The notes under the pieces: model-generated
What the model saw: only the letters and a program-made list of their open reading frames with translations
Databases searched by the model: none
Told to the model about the DNA's origin: nothing
Position numbers and translations under genes: made by a program
Shown here: positions 11,901-23,900 of the stretch, piece after piece
How the letters are laid out: every line of letters starts with the position of its first letter
Position numbering within the stretch: the first letter of the stretch is position 1
Assembly (NCBI RefSeq): GCF_032854445.1
Contig: NC_088300.1
Location: 63,400,984 to 63,464,983 of the forward strand
Direction: 5' to 3'
DNA length: 64,000 bases
Origin: Liolophura sinensis
Taxonomy: Eukaryota > Mollusca > Polyplacophora > Chitonida > Chitonidae

Positions 11901-14900
11901 TACCTGAGAAATGTTTGTTGTGATGACCTGAGAAATGTTTGTTGTGATGACCTGAGGAATGTTTGTTGTGATGACCTGAGGAATGTTTGTTGTGATGACC
12001 TGAGGAATGTTTGTTGTGATGACCTGAGAAATGTTTGTTGTGATGACCTGAGGAATGTTTGTTGTGATGACCTGAGGAATGTTTGTTGTGATAACCTGAG
12101 GAATGTTTGTTGTGATGACCTGAGGAATGTTTGTTGTGATGACCTGAGGAATGTTTGTTGTGATGACCTGAGGAATGTTTGTTGTGATGACCTGAGGAAT
12201 ATTGAATTTGATGACCTTAGGAATGTTTGATGTGATCAGCTTAGTAATGTTTGATGTAATGACCAGAGTAATAATTTATGTTTTGACTGTGGTAATGTTT
12301 GAATTGATCAGCTTAGTAATGTTTGTTGTGATAAACTAAGTAATAATTGATTGTAATGTTTGAAACGATAACTGGAGTATTGTCTGATTTGATTTGATGA
12401 TGTAGGTAATGTTTTGAGGTTATGATCTGCGTAATGTTCAGTGTGATGACCTGAGTAATGTTTGATGTGCTAACTTGAGTAATAATTGATCTTTTGACCC
12501 GGGCAATGTTTGAAGCGATGAAAGAGTAATGTCAGATTTGATTATGTGGGTAATGTTTGAGGTGATGACCTGAGTACTGGTTGATGTGATGACCCAAATT
12601 ATGTTTAACGCGATGACCTGAGTACTAGTGGATGTGATGACCTTACCAATGTTTGATCCGATGAACTAGGTAATGTGTGATGTGATGACCTGAGTAATGT
12701 TTGATGTGATGATCTGGGTCATGTTTAATGTGATGATCTGGGTCATGTTTGATGTTATGACCTGAGTAATGTTTGATGTAATGACCTGAGTAATTTAATT
12801 AAGATAACGCAACTACTGTTTAATGTGATGGCTGGGGTAATGTGAAGACCAGAGTAATGTTTGGTGTGATGACCTGAGTAACGTTTGGTGTGATGACACT
12901 AGTAATGGTTGTTGTGTTGACCTGAATAATGGTTGATGTGATACCTCAGTAATGTTTGATGGACTGACCTGAGTAATAATGGATTTGGGCACCTGAGTAA
13001 CGTTTATTATGGTATATAATACAATATGTTGTATCATGACCATTAAGTTAACTATTATTCTGTTGTAAGCGAATAGAAACTGTCCTTCAAATTTTAACTA
13101 ACACAACTGGGTGGTGAGTCTGATGATAGATATATCTTATCCTGTGATTACATGTCCCTGTTTCTACTTTATTTTGCACAAGTAAAACATGACAGTTTGC
13201 ATGTTTCCTAAAATAGATGCCTACAAGTGTATGTTCTTTGTACCCTGAGAAAATGTTAGCTCTCACAATAGCACTGTTATTTATTGCTGCTAGATAGCAG
13301 GAAACAGGTTGACTCTGGCTGTAGCCATACACTGAATCTAGTTACACTGTAAGGAACTAATATGTATTAATGGTCCAGACCAAAATACATGTACACGGGC
13401 AACTGTGTGATTGGTACATGTAAGTAATCCAGTTTACATGAAGCTGACATAGGCCAAATGTAGTCGTTTAAAGTCCTGTGGCTTCAGCTAAAGACCTCCC
13501 CAAGCCCCCCCCCCTCCCCCCCAAAGAAAAAAAAAAACAATCTGCAAATCCTACCATGAGCTATTTTAGAACATTTACCCCTGCACCTGGGGAACACTAA
13601 TCAAAGTGTGTTCTTTCTCTTCTACTATCATGTGACTACTATACATGTACATGCATTTGACCTAAAATTTGACCAAAAAGCAATTTTAGAGGAAGACATA
13701 AAGGTTATTAATATTAGTTTTGGTGCTGAATTTGCTTTTCTTTCCCTGGGAGAAGATCATCCTTCCATAAAAAAAAGTGCCAAATGCCTTTCCAACAATC
13801 AGTAAAACTGTCAGAATAAATCAAAATGAGCAACTTAATCAAGGACTTCAGTTGAGGTCAGCCACAGTATGTAACACAATTTTTAGCCAGTAATAAAACA
13901 TAAAAGTTGTGGAGCGTCTGTTTCTCAGTTTGTTTATTAAAGTCTTTAATATACTTTGTATGACTATAATTAATGAACACTTTTCTAACATGATGTAAAA
14001 CTAGCTGTGAACAACGGGACATTACTGCGATCTGAAGTTGAAAAACACTGATCATTTTCCATGTGTTAATTATTATTTATTTTGTGTTATTTTTAAGTAT
14101 TATTTATTATTGGTAATGGGTTCAAATCTGAAACATTGCATTCATTTCTGACTCAAGGATCCGTGGGCAGATGTATTTTGTACAGGACATCTGTACATGT
14201 ACATGTGGCTTTTAGCACCATAAGATGACTCGATTTACAGGAGATAATAAGGCACAAGAAACTGAAGTTTGTGAAGTGGGACCCGATCAGCTGGTTTAAA
14301 TGACATTAATCTATCATGTCCACAGAAACATTACATTTATTTACATTGTACTTGATGAGGATGTTGATCTCAGAAAGTATTCATTGTCAGATTCTCGTGG
14401 GAAGATTCGTATCTGGGACACAACACAGAGGACCCACTTACTGAAGTATGAGTACCAGCCCTTGGGCGGGTCTATCCGGGACATAGCCTGGTCACCTGAC
14501 AGCAAGCGTATCGCTGTCGTGGGAGATGGCAGGGAAAAGTGAGTCGTAACCTCTGTGATGTTTTTCCTTGTTAATTTGCATAGACACATTGACGTATATG
14601 TTCATGTAATATGCAGTTATATGAGCTGTTACAACAAGGGTGTGACTGTCCTTTACTTACTGACCACATTGCTTTGAGGCAATTTTAACTGCAGCAGGTA
14701 TGCAGAATATAGAAAACTAATGAAACATGATTAGATTATTATTTGGAATTATATGTTCTTGTGTGGGTTTGGGTGTCAAAAATAATCAAAGTCTATGTTA
14801 GGTTTATCTGAAACAAATACTGCAGATACTGTAGGAAAGCAGACCCGGAGAGTTAAAGAGCAAAACAGCGCCTGGCGAAAATATACTTCAGTTGAAAGGA

Positions 14901-17900
14901 GGATAGTCAAGCTTTCTAAAAAATATCATACTTTGTTGTCTTAATGAGATTTCACGGAATAACATGTGGCACAAAATGACAATAGGGGCCTACTGCTCGA
15001 GGCAGCCATCTTGAGAACACGTTGCTATCAGACTGCGTGACCTAAGCTGTGTCGTAGCCTTTACCCATTCACTCCATGAAGTGACATAATATCACAGAAC
15101 TACTACATAAACCATGATTTTGAGATTGTTTACAATGATTTATTTACGTGTAGCCAAATGGCCATTTCACAGTTTTTGTGGGACAGGTCAGTGTCATTTG
15201 CCTACCGCCTCAGACCCAAACCACATTCATCTCCCCAGTAGACCTTTGGCCTACGTAGACACGCTGTTCAAATTATACCAGTGCCACAGATAAGGGGCAT
15301 TCAGGCATAAATACGCTTAAAAAATTAGATGATCACTTATTAAAACGGGGCATACTGTATACGGCCGAAGATTTTTGTGTAAGCCTAAGTTCCTGAAAGC
15401 AAGCGTACATGTGAGATTTAAACCGGACAGTCCTGTCAAAATCAAGAGTAAATCTCCACAGCGAATCATGCGCTGGACGTTTTCCACTATGTGTTAGTTT
15501 TTACACTTTCTAGACTACAGCAAAAGCTCATCTGCCACCACCCACAGCCATGGAGAATGCCTACCTTGACATTTGTATTTGTGAGTGTCTGCCACGAAGA
15601 AGATGTAGCAAAGGGTTAAAATTGTATTTTTGGTTACTATACTGCAGTTTCTGCTTCTGTATTGCATAAAATTATCCTAACATCGCTTCCAATTGTCTGC
15701 TTTCGATTCCCCAGTTCCTGACATACACGTACCTATGATTTCGTGAAGAGGGAAGCTAATGCAGTGGAATAAAAAATATCACCAGAACAGCGAGCAAGAT
15801 ATGCACAGAAACACTTTATATTTATACTATTTTCTTCCAAAAATTAAAGCACAAAATAATAAATTCTTCTTGTCTAATGTTAATTCTAAATTTGAATTTA
15901 GCCTATATCAGTAACCGTTTTATCCTCTTTTGATCCAAAGATGGCAGTTGTCAACAAGTTTGTACGGGCCAAGAAATGTTTAGACAGGTAAAAGAAAATT
16001 TACCGGCTGCATCAGGCAGGTTACCATAGAAAAAAATAATGCTGCATCCTCTGCTATCAAAGCATAAGGAATGAAAAGTGCAGAATAAAATTACCAGTGA
16101 GTGGGTTGTTGAAGTGAACCTCACACAGGTTGATGCGACATAAATGTATTAACTTCATTCAAATTTATTCCTGTAACTGAAGAGCTGAAATAATTCCAGT
16201 TATTACTGGTGACCCAAAATAGTGAAGCATGGAGTATTTGAAAAAGAGTACGTTCTGCAGTATCACTTACTTGGAAAGTCAGAAGTAACGTACTCTCTCT
16301 CTTTCGAGGTCGGGAGTACCATACTCCTTCTGACAAAAAGTTATCAGTAGCTTTGTATGCAGATACATTTTTTGTCGTTCATATTAGCGTTTAGTCAGCA
16401 TACAGTTGCAAAATAACGAATATCCAAGTCAGTGAAAAACTTTTTTAGGGATGCCGGAGGTTTATGAGAATGAGAAGACTGCATCTCATCAGACAATGCT
16501 TAAAATTAATTACATCGTATGATGCAATTTTTTTTCTCTGAATTTAGTTGAACTGAAGAATTTAAATTTTGTCCTTTGTCTTTCTCACATACAAGGGATG
16601 TTTTTTTTTAAATTTTCTTTTATAAAATAAAGTCACGGAAACGCCATGTTTAAGCCCAGGTACTTTCTCTGACATCCGAGATAACTAGGTCAGCCCAGCT
16701 GTCATCTTAGAAGCCAAGACAACAAAATTAAAGCATAAAATCCAGCGACAGTCACATGTCTAGATTAGTCTCAGTGGTGCTTAGATTTATTTCCATTTAT
16801 GTCAGGATTGAGCATGAATCCAGTTGTACAACATACAACAATCCTATAGTAACTCTCTAAGCATTTAATAGGGGTCAGAATTAACGGTACCAGCACTACC
16901 CCTCCAGAGGCTATAACCAAAACCAGTAATACCCCAGCAGTGCTTCTGCGGGCTACTCGTAAACTGTGTAGACGATATAGTAGGTCTATCGTATGAACAG
17001 TTCAAACAGTGGAAGAAATATCCTTCTATATGCAATTCTGAGAAAGCTATTTATCACTTGGTCCATGACTTTAATCTGCCCTAGCCTGTTGCTTAGACTC
17101 TTACACAGGAAATACCTTCAACGTTAGAGAGCTAGAACAAACGTGACATCACCATGCTGGCGATAATGGAGATGCGCTGAAGCTGTGACAGGATTTCACT
17201 AAACTTTTACTGAGTTGCAAAAAATGTATAAAAATGTTCAATGCCGGTTTAAGATACTTTGAATGGACATTTTTCAGTGGACATAAACATTAGTCAGGTG
17301 CTGTCTTTCACTTCAAGCTGCGACACAATTATTACTGTGAGATTGCTGTGTTTTCATAATGACGTAGTTCAAAAACTTGCATATTAATCTTCTAATTATG
17401 AATTAGCCAGTATATAATTGTGTTGTTTCTAAATTAGGCACTGTAAAAAGAGCATACATGTACGTATGATAGGTGGTATGGTATTCAGAGAAAAAAATTG
17501 AAGGTTCTGATCATAAATTTCGAAGATAACATTGTGATCTTGAAAATTTTTTTTTATATAATCTAGCTCAAAGGGATGCTTTGTTAAAGCTGCTAAGTCT
17601 GTGAAATTTGTGTAAACATAAAAACATGTTTTTTTGTCTAATTTAATACCGCTTGATTAGTTTAGCGTGCAAACATTTTGGAGCTTGAATATGTTCAGGA
17701 AGTAAAATGGCTCTGGGTATTGCCCTGGTATTGTACGCGGATGTACATTGAGGTGTTTTGTTTTCAGATATGCCAGTGTGTTCTTGTGGGACACAGGGTC
17801 GTCTGTGGGATCAATGGAGGGTCACTCAAAGCTCATTAACTCTGTGGACTATAAACCCACTAGGCCGTACCGAACTGTCACTGCCAGTGAAGACTTCAGA

Positions 17901-20900
17901 CTCTGCTTTTACGAGGGGCCACCCTTCAAATATAAACATTCCATGTCGGTAAGACTTCAGCTGTAAGATATCCCTCAATATGCCAGAATGTTAAATAAAA
18001 AGAAACAAACACAAGTCTGGCAGCAACCTGCAGATGGTTGAGAGTTTCCCTGGGGCTCTACCGGGTTTCTCCCACTTTAATGCTAGTGGTCATCGAATAA
18101 GTGAAATATTCTCGAGTATGGTGTGAAACACCAGTTAAATAAATAAAGCATGAATTTTCCAGATAATTTTCAGTATGGTTTCATCAGATTATTTCATTGC
18201 TTTAATACAATGATTGCCAAAAAAAAAAATAACAGCAGTCTCGTCCGATCCCAAACCAGTATCTGTGACCAAAGGGTCCATTATTCATTACCTGACCGCT
18301 GATCATTAGTTGTTGTTGCATGTTTACTGAGTTATTCTCTTTGAGGCATACTGATTTGCATGACTTATGACTACCTGTTCATTGTGTGACTGGGTCAAAC
18401 GTTGTTACCTACAGGATCACACAGCGTTTGTCAACTGTGTGAGATACTCCCCTGACGGAGAGAAGATCATCTCAGGTGGCTCAGATGGCAAGGTGAGTGT
18501 GTACATGTAAGTGTATAGCTGTAACTCTCTATATGGAGGAAGCCCAAATGTCAGTTAGGCTGTTAGAAAAGGGTGATCAAACTGTGAGGAAGGGTTCGGC
18601 ATTGCTGTCAGAAAATGGTATTAAAGCCACTCTGTCAGAAAAGGGGTAACAAAGCCACTCAGTCAGAAAAGGGTTACCATCTGTAAGAAAAAAGTTCCCC
18701 TGGATGTCATTAAAAGATTAGTGTCTAGATTGGTTATTTATTCATAATTAGCTACCCCTGTATACATTGTTAAATTGAGCGTAAAAAAAATATTAGTCAA
18801 AAGTACTGTAATTTGAGTAATATGGCATTAAAATAGCTAGATAATGAGGCTGGGTTTATACATTTTTTTCCGCCAACACTCGGTAGTTTCTACCGAATGA
18901 TATCATACAAGTCCAACCTTTCCTAGCTGTTAGAGATTCGCCATTTCCCACTAGCTGTGTCTCTTCTGGACCAATGAGTGAGCTTCTAACAAATGTAAGA
19001 TTTTTTTTCAGTATTGCCTTGGTTAAATGCAGGAATATTACTTCCCACAAACAAATTTTTGAAGTGAATCCACTTGGGGAATAGAATGATATTTATTGTG
19101 AAGAGGACAGAAGGAAAGAATAGGAAATATTAAATCTGATGAAATGAAATGTAGATACACAGTATAACACAGGATAAAGCTATAGCTTACCAGTATGTAT
19201 TGCTTTGTTGGAAATGTCTGGACAAAGATCAAAATTCAGTGTCTCAAAACTCGCATTCTGAAGTCGGGCCAGAGAAGTCAGTGTCATAAATCAGAACTTC
19301 AGCGTCGCACACTATGGGGTAAAATTGATGTTTGCAGTATATTTGCTTCTGTGTAGCTAGAATTCAGCTCAAAAGTGACATCGTTTTGATACGAATTCCC
19401 AGCTTATATAGACTAGCTAGTCTTGTGTTGGCCTCTTTGACGTCACCTGCTGAGCGTTACTAGGGGACTGGCTGGAGATCAGTTAGGGTAGTAAATCTTT
19501 TGTTTTGATGGATTTAAAATCATAATTACATTTCTCAGAGACTTTCCTGTTAAACTGGTTCCCCTCTCTGTGAGAAAAGGGTTATCTTCTGTAAGAAAGT
19601 GGTCAGCCTCGCAGTGAGTAAAAAGGTCAAACTCTGTGTCAGAACAGGACTGTCCTATGTAGGAAAAGGGTCAACCTCGGTGTCAGCAAAAAGTCCAACC
19701 TCTGTCAGAAAAGGGCTATCCTCCATAAGCTGGCAACCTGGCTGTCAGCAAAGAGGCGTCCTTCCTGTTGAATAAGGGTCAACCAGGTTGTTGCCTGATG
19801 TCAAGTATTATCTTACCACATGTCAGAGTTTATGTGCAAGCTGCAATAGTGTCATTAAATACATTTGCAGTCAAGTGGCCAGGAAGGCCCGCGTTTGATG
19901 TGTATAATGACGATACCATCTTAAGCTGTAACATTTTGTTGCTGTAAAAGTTACTTAGACTGAGGAAAGGAGGAAAGTAAATATGGACCAGATTTTACCA
20001 ATTCATTGATGGGAGATCATATTTTAAGTATGAAGAGCATTTATGGTTGAGTTCAGCTTGATCCAGATTGATTGACCAGATTTGGTCGCCTGTTCATTTC
20101 AAACTGAATGTCAAGAATTGTATTTAGTTATTTATTTATTTGATTGGTGTTTTACGCCGTACCCAAGAATATTTCACTTACATGACGGCGGTCAGCATTA
20201 TGGTGGGTGGAAACCGGGCAGAGCCCGGGAGAAACCCATGACCATCCGCAGGTTGCTGTCAGACCTTCCCACTTACGGTCGAAGAGGAAGCCAGCATGAG
20301 CTGGACTTGAACTCACAGCGACCGCATTGGTGAGAGACTCCTGGGTCATTATTATAATTATTATCATAAGAATTATAGGTTTCAACCAAGTACGTTTGAC
20401 GATAATTGACATGGATTAGGTGATACCCTGTCTTTATAGTGAACATGTACAGTCAAGTAATCCATGCCAAATATCATGACATCTAAATACTTGTTTTCCC
20501 ATCACTGCTGATGGTGTCATTGGTGAAGTGTACTTGATATCCTATAATCTTTTGCAATATTTCCAAGGGTATAAGATATCTAGATATTTAGGTATTCATT
20601 AATAACGTGTGATTTATTTATGTACAGAATGTATAAACTACCATATATACAGCTGTTTCTGATGAGACCATTATGCCTGTACAATCAAACCAGTGCTCTG
20701 TACAATCAAAACCAGTGCTCTGTACAATCAAAACCAGTGCTCTGTACAATCAAACCAGTGCTCTGTACAACTTGCACTCCCTTTAATGTGTGCCGTTTAT
20801 TTCAGGCTTTTGTGTATGATGGGAAGAGTGGAGAACGTGTTGGGGAACTGGGCAGTCCGGCACATAAAGGAGGCATATATGCTGTGAGTATATACACCGA

Positions 20901-23900
20901 TAGAACTCATATTGACCTCAATATGCACATTTTACCCTTTCAAATGTATATATAAGTATAGATAAGAACTGTTCAGTGTGAGTTTTTGTTTTTTGTGAGT
21001 TGTTCTCATGTACATTGCAAAGTTTGTTGAAGTGTTATAGCTTGAGGAAATACCATGTGTAATATAGTAGCTGGTAAATCATTTAACTGACCTACCCTTG
21101 ATGATCATAAATTTCGTCCATGACTAATTAGCCCATTTTACCTGACCCTGAGAGTTCTTTTTATTTTAGAAAAGTGTTTTGAGGTTTTCTTGGAGCATGG
21201 GGTAATATTTTATTGATTTTCACCGTCAAAAATAATATTTTGTGACATTTACTTGCCTCTAAAAATGCACTTTTATTGATGAACCAGGGTGACAAAAACC
21301 ACACTCCAGTGACACCTTCGCTTTATTACTAACGATTCAACCTGATTGACACTTAATGTGTGTTTATTTGAATTCCTGGAAACCTGAAGTGCAGGATCAA
21401 ACCCGGTCCAGAACAGAAAAGTGAACAATTCGTGAATGTGGTGTTAAACAATAATTAAATAGATAAATAATGAACTGTGTCCTGTTGTCCTTAAACTAAA
21501 AGTGATATTATGGTTAATACAGTTTTTGTATTCACATATTTCTTGCTTATGATTGTGTTTGTTTCACTACCAGGTGAGTTTCAGCCCAGACAGCAGCCAG
21601 GTGCTGACAGCCTCAGGTGACAAATCTGCCAAGATCTTTGATGTGGCCTCAGGGGAATGCGTTGTGTAAGTATGAAGGGACAGATTTCTGAATCAAGGGT
21701 GTTAAGCTTGTTCCCTGTTTCCTGTGTGCTCATCGATGAAGCATTTGCTTGAATTCCCAACTAGGGCCTCCGTGGCTCAGTTGGTTAGCGCGCTAGCGCA
21801 GTGTGAAACCCAGCATTCTCTCACCAATGCGGTCGCTGTGAGTTCAAGTCCAACCCAAGGCCTCTTCTTCTCGGGCCATAAGTGGGAAGGTCTGCCAGCA
21901 ACCTGTGGATGGTTGTGGCTTTCCCCCGGGCTCTGCCTTTGTTCCACCCACCATAATGCAGGCCGCCATCATATAAGTGAAATATTCTTGAGTACGACAT
22001 AAAACACCAACCATATAAATAAATACATTCCCAACCATTGAAAGAAAATATGCATGAAATAGATGGGTTATTAAGAAGTATAAAATGTATTGCAAAAGTG
22101 AGTTTTTTTGTCATTTTTTTCTTCATATTTTTCTTTCTTTATGTTTCTTAAATACTCTTTTTGTTTTATAGTACCTTTTCATGTACCCTTTAAACACATA
22201 TAAAGCAAATTAATAAATCAGTGTAGGGTTTAACACTTTCACCAACGATTCTATTCATGTGTATTATGTGGGGGTTTGCCAATTTCTATCCACGTCTGCA
22301 TGCTATTTGTGGATTGTCAAGGTTTTCTTCTCACTCTAATGCTGACCGCTGTCATAAGATAAAATATTTTTGAGTACACCAATCGGTTAATGAAATATAA
22401 TTTCCATGCTGTATGCTGAATTCTTTTTTCTTGTGCAGGGTTTTTCCAATGGGCACAGATCTGGAGTATCAGCAGCTGGGGTGCTTGTGGCAGGGGGAGT
22501 ACATGCTGACTGTGTCACTGAATGGTCAGATCAACTACCTGGACAGGAACAACCCCTCAAAGCCCCTCAGAGTCATCAAGGTAAGTCAGGGTACAACTTT
22601 CTCAAAGCTTTCCCATGAAAATATATTATCAACAGGAAAAATGGCCAAGACAGTAAACATTTACCACAAATAAGATTAATATTTTTTTTTTCATTTTTAT
22701 ACCCTCTAACGACATTGGGGAAAAGATTTATCCTGCCTGTAAAAATACAATTAAAATTGATGTCATCTTACCTTTCTTTTCCATCTTAGGCTTAAAAAAA
22801 TGATTTTTTTACTGATAATATAAGATAATCAGATAATATTTACCTAATTTTAGTTAAAAAGTATATATGTGATGCAAACTGTATCACATGTTATATACCC
22901 TAGTTCCTCAACTTTTTCTCGCATGAAAGAGCAAATTTCAGTGCAGTTTATGCACACTTATATTTCTATTCTTCTATTTCCATTCTTCACAAAAGTTTTA
23001 TTGCTTAACACAGATTAAAGCCTTCAGAATATGCTTGAATTAACAAGCTTGCAAACATGCCAAAAGGTTGAAGAATTACAGTAATTTCTCAAGTACATAT
23101 GTGATGCAAATAGTGCCATGTGTTATAGACTTGCTTGTAAAAGTTCATTCACCATTGACATAGAGATAAACTGAACATATATGTACAAGTATGTGTGTAT
23201 GACTAAAGGAGGATGACTAAGGAGGATTGCGTGTTTACAGGGTCACAGCAAGCCTATCACAGCCATGTGTATCCCAGAGGACAAGTCAACCATCTACACT
23301 GCCAGCAGTGATGCTCTCATCAATATCCTTGGACATTTCATTCAAATGCCCAAATACTATGTATTAGTGAGACAGCATAGGGCACCACCTGGCTGCAGAC
23401 CGCATGCCACTGTAGGCTACATTGTATTACCAATCAGCCTCTCAGTGTTTGCCACAAGTAATGTGAATAAGCTGTTGTATCATATTTTATTGTGACTGGT
23501 GTTTTTTTTTTTTTTTTTTTGTTTTTTGCAAGGTTTTCAAGATTATATCAGTGATTGCCTACAGACTAGTTGAACGAATTCTAGAAGCGTTCTGTAGAAG
23601 GGCAAGTGCCTAGGGGTGATCATGTAGTGAGAACCTTTACCTTGATTGGTACTTTCCATTCTCTATATTTCCATCTAGAATTGACACTGTAAATCAGGTG
23701 AACTCTTCCCAAGGTTCATGTCTACATGTCAAAGATCTGCTTTGTCATTCTCCTTAACATTCCCACATTACTGGGACCCAGTGACCGGAGAGTGTGAGAG
23801 CATAAAGGGCAAAGGTCACAGTAACCAGGTACAGGATATGGTCATCTCAGACGGGGTTCTCATCACTGTCTCCATGGACGACACAATTCGCTTCACGCAG

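Noticed and set aside
11880-13012. Possible CRISPR-like array
   Set aside because: Units abut with no unique spacers, and the sequence is inside an animal gene intron; it is a minisatellite.
13608-13805. 65-residue frame in WDR1 intron 3
   Set aside because: Part of it resembles a dispersed AT-rich sequence also seen near 43490 in CLINT1 intron 8; no protein similarity.
22406-22673. Two overlapping frames across WDR1 exon 9
   Set aside because: Only one frame ([14 protein letters not shown]...) joins with exons 8 and 10; the other is a shadow.
23317-23345. A GT-AG alternative for WDR1 intron 10
   Set aside because: No GT near the exon 10 end paired with an AG near 23767 restores the ALINYWD frame; the AT-AC pair with its branch motif does.
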